A stretch of 64,000 bases of DNA. Source: WHSW01 sp963828755. GTDB lineage: Bacteria > Actinomycetota > Thermoleophilia > Solirubrobacterales > 70-9. The position numbers and the translations under genes are program-made. This document shows, in pieces, positions 35,328 to 45,254 of this stretch. Under the pieces are notes generated by a model that searched no databases, was not told the origin of the DNA, and saw only the letters and a list, made by a program, of their open reading frames with translations. Numbering within the stretch: the first letter of the stretch is position 1; each line of letters opens with the position of its first letter. The stretch lies in NCBI GenBank assembly GCA_963828755.1, contig CAWHFY010000007.1, positions 31,024 through 95,023 of the forward strand. The letters are read 5' to 3'.

Positions 35328-36683
35328 ACCGGGTCCTCGACGAGGCGCCGGTCATCTCGCCGCCCGCCGGCCCTGAGCGTGCGCCCGTCCCCGGCCGATG
35401 ACGAGGACTTCGCGCTTCCCGGGGAGGCCGCCGTCGCGCGCGCCGCGCGCCGCTCGCTCGACGGACACTCGCGTGGCATCTCGCGCCTGTGGCCCTTTCT
35501 CGGCCCGGCGTTCATCGCCGCGGTCGCCTACATCGACCCGGGCAACTTCGCCACCAACATCAGCGCCGGAGCCCAGTTCGGGTATCTGCTGCTCTGGGTG
35601 GTAGTCGCGGCGAACCTGATCGCGATGCTGATCCAGACGCAGTCGGCCAAGCTCGGGATCGCGACCGGCAAGAACCTGCCGGAGCTCTGCCGCGAGACCT
35701 TCTCACGGCGCTCGTCGATCGGCCTCTGGCTGCAGGCCGAGGTCGTCGCGATGGCCTGCGACGTCGCCGAGGTGGTCGGCGCGGCGCTCGGCCTCAACCT
35801 GCTGTTCGGGATCCCGCTCTTCCCGGCGGCGCTGATCGCCGGCGCCGGGGCGTTCGGGATCCTCGCCCTGCAGCAGCGCGGCTTCCGTCGGCTCGAGGCG
35901 GTGATCGCGGTGCTCGCCGGCGTCGTCCTGCTCTGCTTCGGGTTCGAGATCTTCTGGGCGAAGCCGGACGCCGGCGACGTCGCCTCGCATCTGTTCGTGC
36001 CCGGCTTCGAGGGCACCGAGAGCATCCTGCTGACCACGGGGATCATCGGGGCGACGGTGATGCCGCACGTCGTCTACTTGCACTCGGCGTTGACCCAGCG
36101 ACGAGTGGTCGGGCGAAACCACATCGAGCGGGCGAAGATCCTGCGGTTCGAGAAGATCGACGTGGTGATCGCGATGACGATCGCGGGGGCCGTCAACCTG
36201 GCGATGATGGTCATGGCGGCATCGCTGTTCAACGTCGGCGACCTGACCGGGATCGACAGCATCGAAGGCGCCTTCGATGGCCTCAAGACCGCGGTATCCG
36301 ACAACGCCGCGACCGTGTTCGGGGTCGCGCTGCTCGCCTCCGGCTTCGCCTCGTCGTCGGTCGGGACGATGTCCGGACAGGTCGTCATGCAGGGGTTCAT
36401 CAAGCGCCGCATTCCGCTGTTCGCGCGTCGCGCCCTCACCCTGGCCCCGGCGCTGATCGTGATCGCGCTCGGAGTCGACCCGACCAACGCGCTGGTGATC
36501 AGCCAGGTGGTGCTCTCGTTTGGGATCCCGTTCGCACTCATCCCGCTCGTGTTGCTCGCCCGCAAGCGCTCGGTGATGGGACCGATGGCCAACCCGAACT
36601 GGCTGACCGCGATCGCCTCGGTGCTCGCTGGGCTGATCATCGCCCTCAACGTGTTCCTGCTCGAGCAGGTCTTCTTCGGCTGA
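35324..36683 (+). CDS. mntH: NRAMP-family divalent metal transporter
   Basis: About 450 aa from GTG 35324, which overlaps the mntR stop (GTGA); one indel near 35385 joins it to the main frame. If no indel is accepted, GTG 35379 (MRPSPADDED) is the start. Seen: TM1 AAVAYIDPGNFATNIS with the D-P-G-N metal site, TM6 GATVMPHVVYLHS with the metal-selective Met-Pro-His, and about eleven hydrophobic helices. NRAMP proteins import Mn(II) or Fe(II) with protons. Its place behind an MntR-type regulator points to manganese. Confidence 0.93.
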
Positions 36684-36708
36684 GCGCCTGCGCCGCTAGG
36701 CTGGAGGC

Positions 36709-37071
36709 GTGGCCCTGGCCGAGGACTTCCAAGCGGTGCTCGACTCGCTTCCCGACGACTGGACCGACATCGTCTGCGACCTGCGGCTCGCCGACGAGGA
36801 CCAGTACATCGATGCGGCCGTCCTGATGACGCTGATCAACGCGCAGCCCTACTCGAAGGCCGAGTGGCACTTTCGGATCAACGTCGCCCACAGCTTCGGC
36901 CACGCCGCCGCCGCCGAGACGGTCAAGGGCGCGCTCGGGCTGCTCGACGATCAGGGGATCGCGGGCGAGCTGATCGTGCGCGACGTGCACGAAGGCCGCG
37001 CGGAGATCGTCCAGATGTGGGGTCGCCCGGAGTCGGTCAGACGCGAGTTTCGCGCCCGTCGCTCGCTCTGA
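36709..37071 (+). CDS. Hypothetical protein, 120 aa
   Basis: I do not recognise the family. The product is a small soluble alpha/beta protein: a helical start (LAEDFQAVLDSLPDDWTDIV), strands with DLRLADEDQYIDAAVLMTLI, then WHFRINVAHSFGHAAAAETV and a helix-strand pair GLLDDQGIAGELIVRDVHEG. The sequence is well ordered with no low complexity, so the gene is probably real. It follows mntH by 26 bp. Its 3' end overlaps the convergent GGDEF-EAL gene by about 35 bp. Confidence 0.65.
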   Translation: MALAEDFQAVLDSLPDDWTDIVCDLRLADEDQYIDAAVLMTLINAQPYSKAEWHFRINVAHSFGHAAAAETVKGALGLLDDQGIAGELIVRDVHEGRAEIVQMWGRPESVRREFRARRSL

Positions 37072-39099
37072 GCGCCGGCCGCGGTGCCCCGGCGCCGGCG
37101 TCGCGCCCCTCCAGCAGGACCGGGATCACCGACGCGAACTGGTTCGCGATCACCCGGGCGCGGTTGATCTCGGCCCGCGACCAGGCGCGCTCGTCGCCCG
37201 GAACGCCTCGACGATCCCGACGCTTTCGCCGCGGCTGACGACCGGGACCATCAGCAGCGAGCGCTCGCCGAGCGCGAGCAGTAGGTCGACCTCGCTCGGG
37301 TCGCTCTCGGGGTCCCCGACGACCACCTGGACGGCCTCCTGGGTGCGCAGCACTTCGTCGCTGAGCGGATAGTCGGCGATCGGGAACACGGTCTGGTCGG
37401 AGCGGTCGCCGTTCTCGGCCAGCGTCTCGATCGTGCCGTCGGCCGCATGCCACGCGGAGAGGCACACCTTCGACGAACCGAGCTCGGCGGCGATCAGGGC
37501 GAGGGCGCCCTCGAGGTCGCGGGGTGTGCGCGCCGCCGCGAGCCTCGCGCTGACGTGGACGAGGCGCCGATCGCTCGAGCCGATCGGTTGATGCTCGGTC
37601 GGCAGCGAGCGGAAGCTGTCCGCGAGGGCCACCCGGCAGACCTCGGCGGCGATCGGTGAAACCTCGGTCCACGGCGGTCCCGGCCGGGCGAGGACGAAGC
37701 CCTGGCCCCACTGGACGTCGAGGTCGGCGAGCACCGCGAGCTCGTCGAGGCTCTCGATCCCCTCCGCGCACACGGTCGCGCCAACGTCCCGGGCGAAGCG
37801 CACGAACGATTCGACCAGCGCCATCCGAGCGACGTCGCGGTGAATGTCGTGGGTGAGGGCGCGGTCGAGCTTGACGATGTCCGGGCGCACTCGCATCAGC
37901 TGTTTGAGCCCGGCGTGACCGGCGCCGGCGTCATCGATCGCGATCCGGGCCCCGCGGCCGCGCAGGTCAGCGACCGCGGCGGCGAGCGAGTCGTCGTCGG
38001 GGACGAACTCGTGTTCGGTGATCTCGATCACGATCCCGTCGAGGTTGCCCCGCAGGGCGTCCTGGACCACGTCCGCGGCGAGCCCCGAGGGGCTGACGTT
38101 GATCGCGAGGTGGACGTCGAAGGGGCGCCCGACCGGCTCCAGCGCGGCGCGGATCGCGACCGCCTCGAGCTCGGCGCCGAGGCCCGAGCCGTGCGCCTGC
38201 GCGAACCAGATGTCGGGGGTGCGCCCGCTCGACTCCGGAAAGCGCGCCAGCGCCTCGTAGCCGACGATCCGCCCCGTGGCGAGGCTGACGACGGGCTGGA
38301 AGGCCGACTCGATCGGTCGGTCCGAGGCCAGCAGCCGCTCGACCTCCGTGCGCTGGCGGTCGTTCCAGGTCGCCGGCGAGTGATCCGGGTCGAAGCGCCG
38401 GGTCCGCCGCTTGCCGCCGCGCTTGGCCCAGTAGAGGGCGCTGTCGGCTAGCTGACAGAGGGTGGAGGGGTCGGCGGCATCGGCCGGAAAGGCGGCGACC
38501 CCGGCAGAGCAGCTGAGCTCGAACCCGTGCACCGGCACGCGGCCCACCGCGGCCCGGACCCGCTCGGCAACCGCGAAGGCGGCGTACGAGTCGGAGCTCG
38601 GAAGAATCAGCGCGAACTCCTCGCCGCCGATCCGGGCGGCGACATCGCCGTCACGGATCGCGCTGCGTACGGCGGCCCCGACCCCACGCAGGACCTCATC
38701 GCCGTACGGGTGGCCGTGGGTGTCGTTGAGGGTCTTGAAGTTGTCGAGGTCGAAGATCACGACGCTGACCGGCCGCTCGAGCTCGGCGCCGCGGCGGAGC
38801 TCGTCGCCGAGGGTCTCGTGGAAGCTGCGGTGGTTCACGAGCCCGGTCAGCGCGTCGGTCCCGGCGAGGCCGCGCAGCTTCGTGTGCTGTCGCTGGATGA
38901 TCAGCAGCAGGACGACCGTGGCGAGCACTCCGGCGCCGCAGAGCAGGATCAGGGCCTGTCCTTGGATGTCGCGCCCGGCCACCAGCACGGCGCCCACCCA
39001 GAGCAATCCGCACGTGGCCGCGGCGGGCACGAGCAGGCGGGAGCGCACGGGGATCGCCTCGCGCGCGGTCAGGGTCGAGCTCGGTCGTATCGCTGGCAC
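37037..39099 (-). CDS. GGDEF-EAL-GAF cyclic-di-GMP enzyme, membrane-anchored
   Basis: About 687 aa. Two N-terminal transmembrane helices (LLVPAAATCGLLWVGAVLVA; ALILLCGAGVLATVVLLLII), then GGDEF with an intact active site (ARIGGEEFALIL) and an intact inhibitory RxxD (RDGD) five residues upstream. An EAL domain follows with its catalytic residues present: YEALAR, INVSP, EITEHE, DDAGAG, VKLDR, AEGIES and GQGFVLARP. A GAF-like C-terminal domain (FRSLPTEHQPIG onward) ends after a one-base deletion near 37210. By motif both synthesis and breakdown of c-di-GMP are possible. It is one of two GGDEF genes in the window. Confidence 0.9.
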
Positions 39100-39159
39100 C
39101 GCGTATACCTACGGCTCTATCGTCCGCACCCGGACCGCGCTTGAGCGGTGGCCGAGTAC

Positions 39160-40128
39160 CTAACCGTCCAGGGCGAAGGTCCGCGCGACCGGGGGCGGCG
39201 CGTCGACCAGGCCGGTGGCCGCCTCCCAGGCCGACCATGCCTCCAGCGGACGGCGGTCGAAGTCGAGCCCCGGGCCGAGCGCGTCGGCCTCGACCAGCGC
39301 ATCGAGCTGGGCGGTCTGCTCGGCCCGATCCAGGCCGGGCACGGCGGCCAGCAGGTCGTCGATTCCCACCTCCGGGTCGGCGACCACCTCGTCGTAGCCG
39401 TCGCCGGTCGCCGCGACCACGGCATCGACGAGCCGCGGTTGGTCGCGCAGCGTCTCGCCGGTGGTCGTCAGCACCAGCTCCGGGTAGGCCGGGGCGCCGA
39501 AGTCGTCGACCCGGAACTCGCGGGTCGGCACGCCCATCCCGCTCAGCGTCACCCCCTCGGCGTTCCAGAACGCGGTCGCCGCGTCGAGCTTGCCCGCGGC
39601 GAGCGCGGCGACCGCGTCGAAGCCGATCGTCACCCGGTCGACCGCGCCGGGGTCGGCGCCGGCGCCCTCGAGCACCGCGTCGAGCACGGCGTCGTCGGAG
39701 GGCAGGCCCGTGACGCCCACCTCGCCGCCCTCGAGGTCTCGAGGCGTGCGGACCGCGTCGCGGTCGCGAGCGATCACGGCCGCGAGCGGACGGTGGACGA
39801 TCGCGCCGACGCCGACCAGGTCGAGGCCGCGCTCGCGGGCGAGCGCGAGATCGTGGATGTCGAGGATCGCGAACTGCGCCCGGTCACTGGCGAGGAGCTT
39901 CGGCGCGTCGGTCGACGCCGACGGCTCGCGGACGTCGAGCGCGACGCCGGCGTCGTCGTAGGCGCCGTCGGCGAGCGCCGCGTAGATGCCCGAGTGCACG
40001 GCGTTGGGCTGGAAATCGAGCACGAGGGTCGCCTCGTCAGAGGCGCCCGGTTCAGCACCGTCGTCGCCGCAGCCGGCAATCGCCAGCGCCGCGAGGACGG
40101 CCGCCAGCGGCGCGGCGAGCCTTCGCAT
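39160..40128 (-). CDS. ABC-type substrate-binding lipoprotein, NMT1/THI5-like
   Basis: 322 aa. A lipoprotein signal with lipobox LAIAGC, then an NMT1/THI5-like periplasmic-binding fold: ATLVLDFQPNAVHSGIYAAL ('l.f.pna.hag.y.A'), SASTDAPKLLASDRAQFAIL, LEGGEVGVTGLPSDDAVLD and LDAATAFWNAEGVTL. This is the branch that binds thiamine-pyrimidine precursors or related riboflavin/taurine-like ligands. No permease or ATPase gene is adjacent, so it is an orphan or its partners are elsewhere. It is divergent from the pyrophosphatase gene. Confidence 0.85.
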   Translation of the reverse strand: MRRLAAPLAAVLAALAIAGCGDDGAEPGASDEATLVLDFQPNAVHSGIYAALADGAYDDAGVALDVREPSASTDAPKLLASDRAQFAILDIHDLALARERGLDLVGVGAIVHRPLAAVIARDRDAVRTPRDLEGGEVGVTGLPSDDAVLDAVLEGAGADPGAVDRVTIGFDAVAALAAGKLDAATAFWNAEGVTLSGMGVPTREFRVDDFGAPAYPELVLTTTGETLRDQPRLVDAVVAATGDGYDEVVADPEVGIDDLLAAVPGLDRAEQTAQLDALVEADALGPGLDFDRRPLEAWSAWEAATGLVDAPPPVARTFALDG

Positions 40129-40169
40129 ACCGCGGGCGAGCTTAGCCGGGGCCGAGTAGCCTTGCGCCC

Positions 40170-40706
40170 GTGCTGGACCACACTCACACGGACGAGCACC
40201 CCGTAACCCGCGAGCTGCTCGCCTTCGTCGAGATCCCGAAGGGGAGCCGCAACAAGTACGAGTTCGACGAGGGCATCGGCCAGCTGGTGCTCGACCGGTT
40301 CCTCTCGTCGTCGATGGTCTATCCGACCGATTACGGCTTTCTGATGGGCCACCGCGGCCGCGACGGCGACCCGCTCGATGCGATGGTCTGCGTCTCGGAG
40401 CCGACCTTCCCGGGCTGCGTGATCCCGGTCAAGCCGATCGCGCTGTTCGTGATGCAGGACGAGAAAGGCGAGGACGACAAGGTCGTCTGCGTCCCGACTC
40501 ACGACCCGGGCTGGAGCCACGCCGAGACGCTCGAGGACATCCCGGCCCAGCTGCAGCGCGAGATCACCCACTTCTTCTCCGTCTACAAACAACTCGAGGG
40601 CAAAGAGGTCCAGGTCGATGGCTGGCGCTCACGCGAGGATGCCCTCGAGGTGATCGCCGACGCCCGGCGCCTGCAGATGGAGCACGACGCTCCGCGTCGC
40701 AGCTGA
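40170..40706 (+). CDS. ppa: Inorganic pyrophosphatase, family I
   Basis: 178 aa, typical for the soluble bacterial hexameric enzyme. It hydrolyses PPi to two phosphates with Mg. Seen: VEIPKGSRNKYEFD, VYPTDYGF and the signature GDPLDAMV (D-x-D-P-x-D), then VCVPTHDPGWSHAETLEDIP and an acidic, helical finish. GTG start at 40170. It stands alone on the plus strand, 75 bp before the aquaporin gene. Confidence 0.95.
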   Translation: MLDHTHTDEHPVTRELLAFVEIPKGSRNKYEFDEGIGQLVLDRFLSSSMVYPTDYGFLMGHRGRDGDPLDAMVCVSEPTFPGCVIPVKPIALFVMQDEKGEDDKVVCVPTHDPGWSHAETLEDIPAQLQREITHFFSVYKQLEGKEVQVDGWRSREDALEVIADARRLQMEHDAPRRS

Positions 40707-40780
40707 CCGCCGGAACGGGGTGCCCACGGGCCCGGCTCTATACACTGCCGCGCGCACCCCACCCGAGGAGGAGTTTTCAA

Positions 40781-41569
40781 GTGCAGGATCGAGGGCTTGC
40801 GGCCTACATCGCCGAGTTGGTCGGGACGTTGTTCCTGGTCTTTGTCATCGGCACCGTTGTCAGCCTCTATCTGTCGACCGGCGCCGCATCGCAGACCGGC
40901 TCCGACTTCGCCGTCATCGGCCTCGTCCACGCGTTCGTCCTCTTCCTGTTGATCATCGCCTTCGGCCAGGTCAGCGGCGGGCACTTCAACCCGGTGGTGA
41001 CGCTCGCGGCGGCGACGATGAAGCGGATCGACCCGGTCGACGCGGTCGTCTACATCCTCGCCCAGCTCTCGGGCGCCGTGCTCGGCGCGCTGCTGGTCAA
41101 GGCGATCCTGCTCGACGAGGGCCGCGCGACCGACTACGGAGCAGCGACGATCAGCCCATTGATCGCCGGCCCGTTCGCGGCCTCCGTGGTCGAGGGGCTG
41201 GGGACCTTCCTGCTCGTGCTCGCGATTTGCGCGGTCGCGATGAACCCGCGCGCCCGCCAGGAGTGGGCGCCGTTCGCGATCGGGACCACGCTCGGCTTCG
41301 CGGTGATGATCTTCGGCCCGCTGACCGGCGGCTCGTTCAACCCGGCGCGCTGGTTCGGGCCGGCGCTGATCGGCGACGCCTTCAACGGCTTCTCCGACAG
41401 CTGGCCCTACGTCGTCGGCCCGATCGTGGGCTCGTTGCTGGCGGTCGCCGTCTATCGCTTTGTGATCGCCGGGCCGCAGTACGCCGAGGGCGCCGAACCG
41501 CCGACCTCCGACGTCCGCGGGGTCGCCCAGGCGGTCAAGGACGCGGAGGTCCGCGAGCGGAATAAGTAG
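40781..41569 (+). CDS. Aquaporin / MIP-family channel
   Basis: 262 aa with six transmembrane helices and the two half-helix loops of the MIP fold. The second loop is canonical (GGSFNPARWFGPAL, with the selectivity arginine), whereas the first is NPV (GGHFNPVVTLAAA) rather than NPA. The GTG at 40781 follows GAGGAGGAG. It is water- or small-solute-conducting; glycerol or other selectivity cannot be decided from this alone. The C-terminal tail (PPTSDVRGVAQAVKDAEVRE) is long, charged and cytoplasmic. Confidence 0.92.
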   Translation: MQDRGLAAYIAELVGTLFLVFVIGTVVSLYLSTGAASQTGSDFAVIGLVHAFVLFLLIIAFGQVSGGHFNPVVTLAAATMKRIDPVDAVVYILAQLSGAVLGALLVKAILLDEGRATDYGAATISPLIAGPFAASVVEGLGTFLLVLAICAVAMNPRARQEWAPFAIGTTLGFAVMIFGPLTGGSFNPARWFGPALIGDAFNGFSDSWPYVVGPIVGSLLAVAVYRFVIAGPQYAEGAEPPTSDVRGVAQAVKDAEVRERNK

Positions 41570-41649
41570 TTCCGCCGGCTCGCCGCTCGTCTTCGCCGGC
41601 TTCGACCGCGGAGCGATCGACGAGCGCCGCTCGGTACCGTTCGCGGCTG

Positions 41650-43847
41650 ATGCGCCGGGTCACGTTCAGCCGCAACTACACGCTCTCGCTGTCGCGGACC
41701 TGCCGGTGCTACTGCAAGTACTGCGCGTTCGCGACCCATCAGGCGCACCTGTACTCGCCCGAGGAGGTTGAGGACCGGCTCGAGCAGGCGGTGAGGCGCA
41801 ACGCCAAGGAGCTGCTCGTCCTCACCGGCGAGCTGCCCGAGGTCAATCCGCTGGTCGCCGAGCGGCTGCGGTCGTACGGACACGAGGATTTCGTCTCCTA
41901 TGTCGTCTGGGCGTGCGAGCGCGCGATCGAGCGCGGCCTGCTCCCGCACACGAACCTCGGGGCGCTCTCGCGGCGCGACCTCGGGCGCCTGCGCGAGGTG
42001 ACCGCCTCCCAGGGCCTGATGCTGGAGTCGATCTCAGAGCGGCTGATGCAGACGGTGCACGCCGGCTCGCCGACCAAGCACCCGGCGGTGCGGATGGAGA
42101 CCATCGACGCCGCCGGCGAGCTCAAGATCCCGTTCACGAGCGGGATCCTCGTCGGCATCGGCGAGACGCCGGACGAGCGCGTCGCCTCGCTCGAAGCGCT
42201 CGCTGCGAGCCACCGGCGCCACGGTCACATCCAGGAGGTGATCCTGCAGAACTTCGTGCCGCACCCGAAGTACTACGGGCGCGAGGTCGCGGAGATCGCC
42301 GACGCCGCTGCGAGGGATCGCTGGGCGGACGACAGCAACGAACAACGAGCAACGAGCAACCGCTTCCTTCCTGGGCCACCGAGATAACCCTCGCGGACAT
42401 GAAGCACCTCGTCGCCGCGACGCGCGAGCTGATGCCCGACGTCGGCATCCAGATCCCGCCGAACCTGGCCGACTGGTGGGATGACCTGGTTGACGCCGGG
42501 GCCACCGACCTCGGCGGCCTCTCGGCCAACGGCGACCACATCTCGCCCGAGCACGCGTTCCCGAGCCCGCATCAGGTCCGCAAGCGCCTGCAGCCGAAGG
42601 GCTACGCGCTGACCGAGCGCCTCTGCGCCTACCCCCAGTACCTGGAGCCCGACTGGATGGAGCAGGGGGTGCTCGACCTCGTCAAGCTCAAGTACTGGAG
42701 CTTCATCCCGCGCAGGGGCTCCGGCCGGCGCGAGCAGCGCGACATCGACCCCGGCGTGGCGCCCGCCGCGATCGAGCGCGGCCGCGACGGGATCGCGCTC
42801 AGCGAGGACGAGCTGACCGCGCTGTTCGCCGAGACCCGGCCCGAGGTCATCGAGGCGATGCGCGTCGCCGCCGACGAGCTGCGCGCCGAGCTCGCCGGCG
42901 ACACCGCGACGTTCGTCGTCAACCGCAACATCAACTTCACCAACGTCTGCGTGGTCGGCTGCGCGTTTTGCGGCTTCGGCCAGGGCAAGCGCTCGCCCGA
43001 CGCCTACCACGTCAGCGAGGACGACTTCCAGGCGCGGATCGACGAGGCGGTTCAGTTCGGCGCGACCGAGCTCTGCATGCAGGGCGGTATCCATCCGGAC
43101 TACGAGCTCGAGGACTACGGGCGCTGGCTGCGGCTGGCGAAAGAGACCGCCCCGCAGCTGCACCTGCACGCGTACTCGCCGATGGAGGTGCACTACATGT
43201 GCGAGCGGTCCGGGCGCAGCCCGGACCACGTCTTCGACTTCCTGCGCGAGTGCGGCCTCGGCTCGACCCCCGGGACCGCCGCCGAGGTGCTCGACGACGG
43301 CGTGCGCACACGGATCTCGCCGAACAAGCTGCCGGCCGACCGCTGGGTCGAGATCATCGAGGCCTGCCATCGCTCCGGGCTGCGCTCGACCTCGACCGTG
43401 ATGTTCGGCCACATCGAGGAGCCGTGGGAGCTCGCTCGCCACATGCGCGTGGTCCGCGAACTGCAGGAGCGCACCGGCGGGATCACCGAGTTCGTGCCGC
43501 TCAGCTTCATCCCCTTCCAGACCCTGCTCGGGCGCACCCACGGGATCGAGGAGATCTCGGCCGAGGAGAACCTCAAGCACACCGCCGCCTTCCGGCTGGC
43601 GCTCGGGCGCTCGATCAAGAACCTGCAGGCGAGCTGGGTGAAGATGGGCATCGACGCGGCGACCGAGAGCCTGCGCTGGGGCGTCAACGACCTCGGCGGC
43701 ACGCTGATGGAGGAGAGCATCTCGCGGATGGCCGGCTCCCAGCACGGGGTCCGACTCGAGCCCGAGGACCTGATCGCCGCGGCGCGCAAGGCCGACCGCA
43801 CGCCCGCCCAGCGCACGACCCTCTACGAGATCATCGAGACGTACTAG
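41650..43847 (+). CDS. fbiC: FO synthase, fused CofG-CofH (FbiC)
   Basis: About 732 aa when read through one frame break. Two radical-SAM domains make the deazaflavin FO of coenzyme F420. CofG half: cluster motif CRCYCKYCAF near residue 20, then ESISERLMQTVHAGSPTKHP and, later, IQIPPNLADWWDDLVDAGAT. CofH half from about residue 375: NVCVVGCAFCGFGQGKRSPDA. Between CofG segments, at 42334-42360, a heptamer array leaves the second part one base out of frame, so the given sequence stops at TAA 42387. One more heptamer, or two fewer, would restore one continuous frame. It is shorter at the N-terminus than mycobacterial FbiC (about 856 aa). Confidence 0.92.
42334..42360 (+). repeat. Heptanucleotide tandem repeat inside fbiC
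   Basis: Almost four copies of a 7-bp unit: AGCAACG, AACAACG, AGCAACG, AGCAAC. It lies in the CofG coding region, between ARDRWAD and PLPSWATEI, where relatives have a short loop. Upstream codons are in frame 1 and downstream codons in frame 3 (codon starts at positions 1 and 0 modulo 3), so copy number decides whether FbiC is full length. Confidence 0.9.
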
Positions 43848-43853
43848 GGCGCC

Positions 43854-44834
43854 GTGAAGGCGATGCTGCTCACCGGGCCGGGCGCGCCGCTCGAGGCGGC
43901 GGAGGTCGCCGATCCGGAGCCCGGGGCCGGCGAGGTCCTGGTGCGGGTGATCGCCTGCGGCGTGTGTCGGACCGACCTGCACGTGGTCGACGGCGAGCTC
44001 GCCGGGCCGAAGCTGCCCCTCGTCCTCGGCCACCAGGTGGTCGGCGAGGTGGTCGGCCTCGGGCCGGGCGCGGCGCGCTGGTCGACTGGCGACCGGCTCG
44101 GGATCCCGTGGCTGGCCTGGGCCTGCGGCGAGTGCCGCTACTGCCGCTCGGGGCGCGAGAACCTCTGCGAGCGGGCCCTGTTCACCGGCTACACCCGCGA
44201 CGGCGGCTACGCGGAGCTGACCGTCGCCGACGAGCGCTTCTGCATGCCGCTGCATTCCGAGGCCGACACCGAGACCGCGCCGCTTCTGTGCGCCGGGATG
44301 ATCGGCTACCGCGCGCTGCGGATGTGCGGCGACGCCGAGCGGGTCGGCCTCTACGGATTCGGCGCTTCAGCGCACCTGATCTGCCAGGTCGCCGCGCACC
44401 AGGGCCGCCGGGTGTTCGCGATCACCCGCGACTCCGGCGATGACGACAAGCGCGCCTTCGCGCTCGGGCTCGGCGCCGAGTGGGCGGGGACGGCCGCCGA
44501 GGTGCCGGAGCCCCTCGACGCGGCGATCATCTTCGCGCCGGCCGGCGAGCTCGTGCCGACCGCGCTGCGGGCGCTCGCCCCGGGCGGGGTCGTGGTTTGC
44601 GCCGGGATCCACATGAGCGACATCCCCTCATTTGCGTACGAGGACCTCTGGCACGAGCGCCAGATCCGCTCGGTCGCGAACCTGACGCGCCGCGACGGCG
44701 AGGAGTTCCTGCCGCTCGCGCGCGAGGCCGGGGTCGAGGCGCAGGTGACCGAGTATCCCCTGGGTGACGCGGATCACGCGCTGGCCGAGCTGCGCGGGGG
44801 TAGGGTTCGGGGCGCGGCGGTGCTGCGACCCTGA
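43854..44834 (+). CDS. Zinc-dependent alcohol dehydrogenase
   Basis: 326 aa, medium-chain dehydrogenase/reductase. The catalytic-zinc ligands are seen in IACGVCRTDLH and LGHQVVGEV. The structural zinc site is complete (CGECRYCRSGRENLC, four cysteines). The nucleotide-binding segment is VGLYGFGASAHLICQVAAHQ, a GFGASAH loop that is common in the AdhA/YjmD-like alcohol dehydrogenases rather than classical GxGxxG. It starts six bases after fbiC and may be cotranscribed with it. The alcohol or aldehyde substrate is unknown. Confidence 0.92.
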   Translation: MKAMLLTGPGAPLEAAEVADPEPGAGEVLVRVIACGVCRTDLHVVDGELAGPKLPLVLGHQVVGEVVGLGPGAARWSTGDRLGIPWLAWACGECRYCRSGRENLCERALFTGYTRDGGYAELTVADERFCMPLHSEADTETAPLLCAGMIGYRALRMCGDAERVGLYGFGASAHLICQVAAHQGRRVFAITRDSGDDDKRAFALGLGAEWAGTAAEVPEPLDAAIIFAPAGELVPTALRALAPGGVVVCAGIHMSDIPSFAYEDLWHERQIRSVANLTRRDGEEFLPLAREAGVEAQVTEYPLGDADHALAELRGGRVRGAAVLRP

Positions 44835-44846
44835 ATGGAGGAGCGG

Positions 44847-45250
44847 ATGGCAGACGTGACCGTGAAGCGCACGGAGGACTTCGAGCCGACCTTTCGAGGC
44901 GGGATGCTGAAGGCGCGGTCCGGCCTCGGCGTCACCTCGTTCGGGATGCAGCTGTTGCGGCTGCCGCCGCAAGCGGATCGCTACCCGGAGCACGACCACG
45001 CGCGCGACGGCCAGGAGGAGGTCTATCTCGTGCTCGACGGGCGCGGCGACCCTGACCGTCGGCGGCGAGGACCATGAGCTCACGCCCGGTGTGTTCGCCC
45101 GGGTCGGGCCGAGCGAGACCCGCAAGCTGACCACCGGCGACGCCGCCGCCCAGGTGCTGGTGCTCGGGGGCGTCCCTGGCCAGCCCTTCGAGGTCACCCA
45201 GTTCACCGAAGAGGGCGCGCCCGACCCGCTCGCCGCGCCGCACGACCTGA
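44847..45250 (+). CDS. Cupin-domain protein, tandem copy 1 (frame breaks)
   Basis: About 134 aa when corrected. Single cupin barrel: MADVTVKRTEDFEPTFRGGM, GVTSFGMQLLRLPPQADRYP, EHDHARDGQEEVYLVLDG (cupin motif 1, H-x-H...E), then after a +1 break near 45045 the second half GVFARVGPSETRKLTTGD and VLVLGGVPGQPFEV. The ATG at 44847, preceded by GGAGGAG, is chosen over 44835 because it matches the next gene's MADVTVKR start. A second +1 near the end puts a TGA at 45248-45250. Members include isomerases and metal-binding regulators; no function is assigned. Confidence 0.75.
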
Positions 45251-45254
45251 GCCG

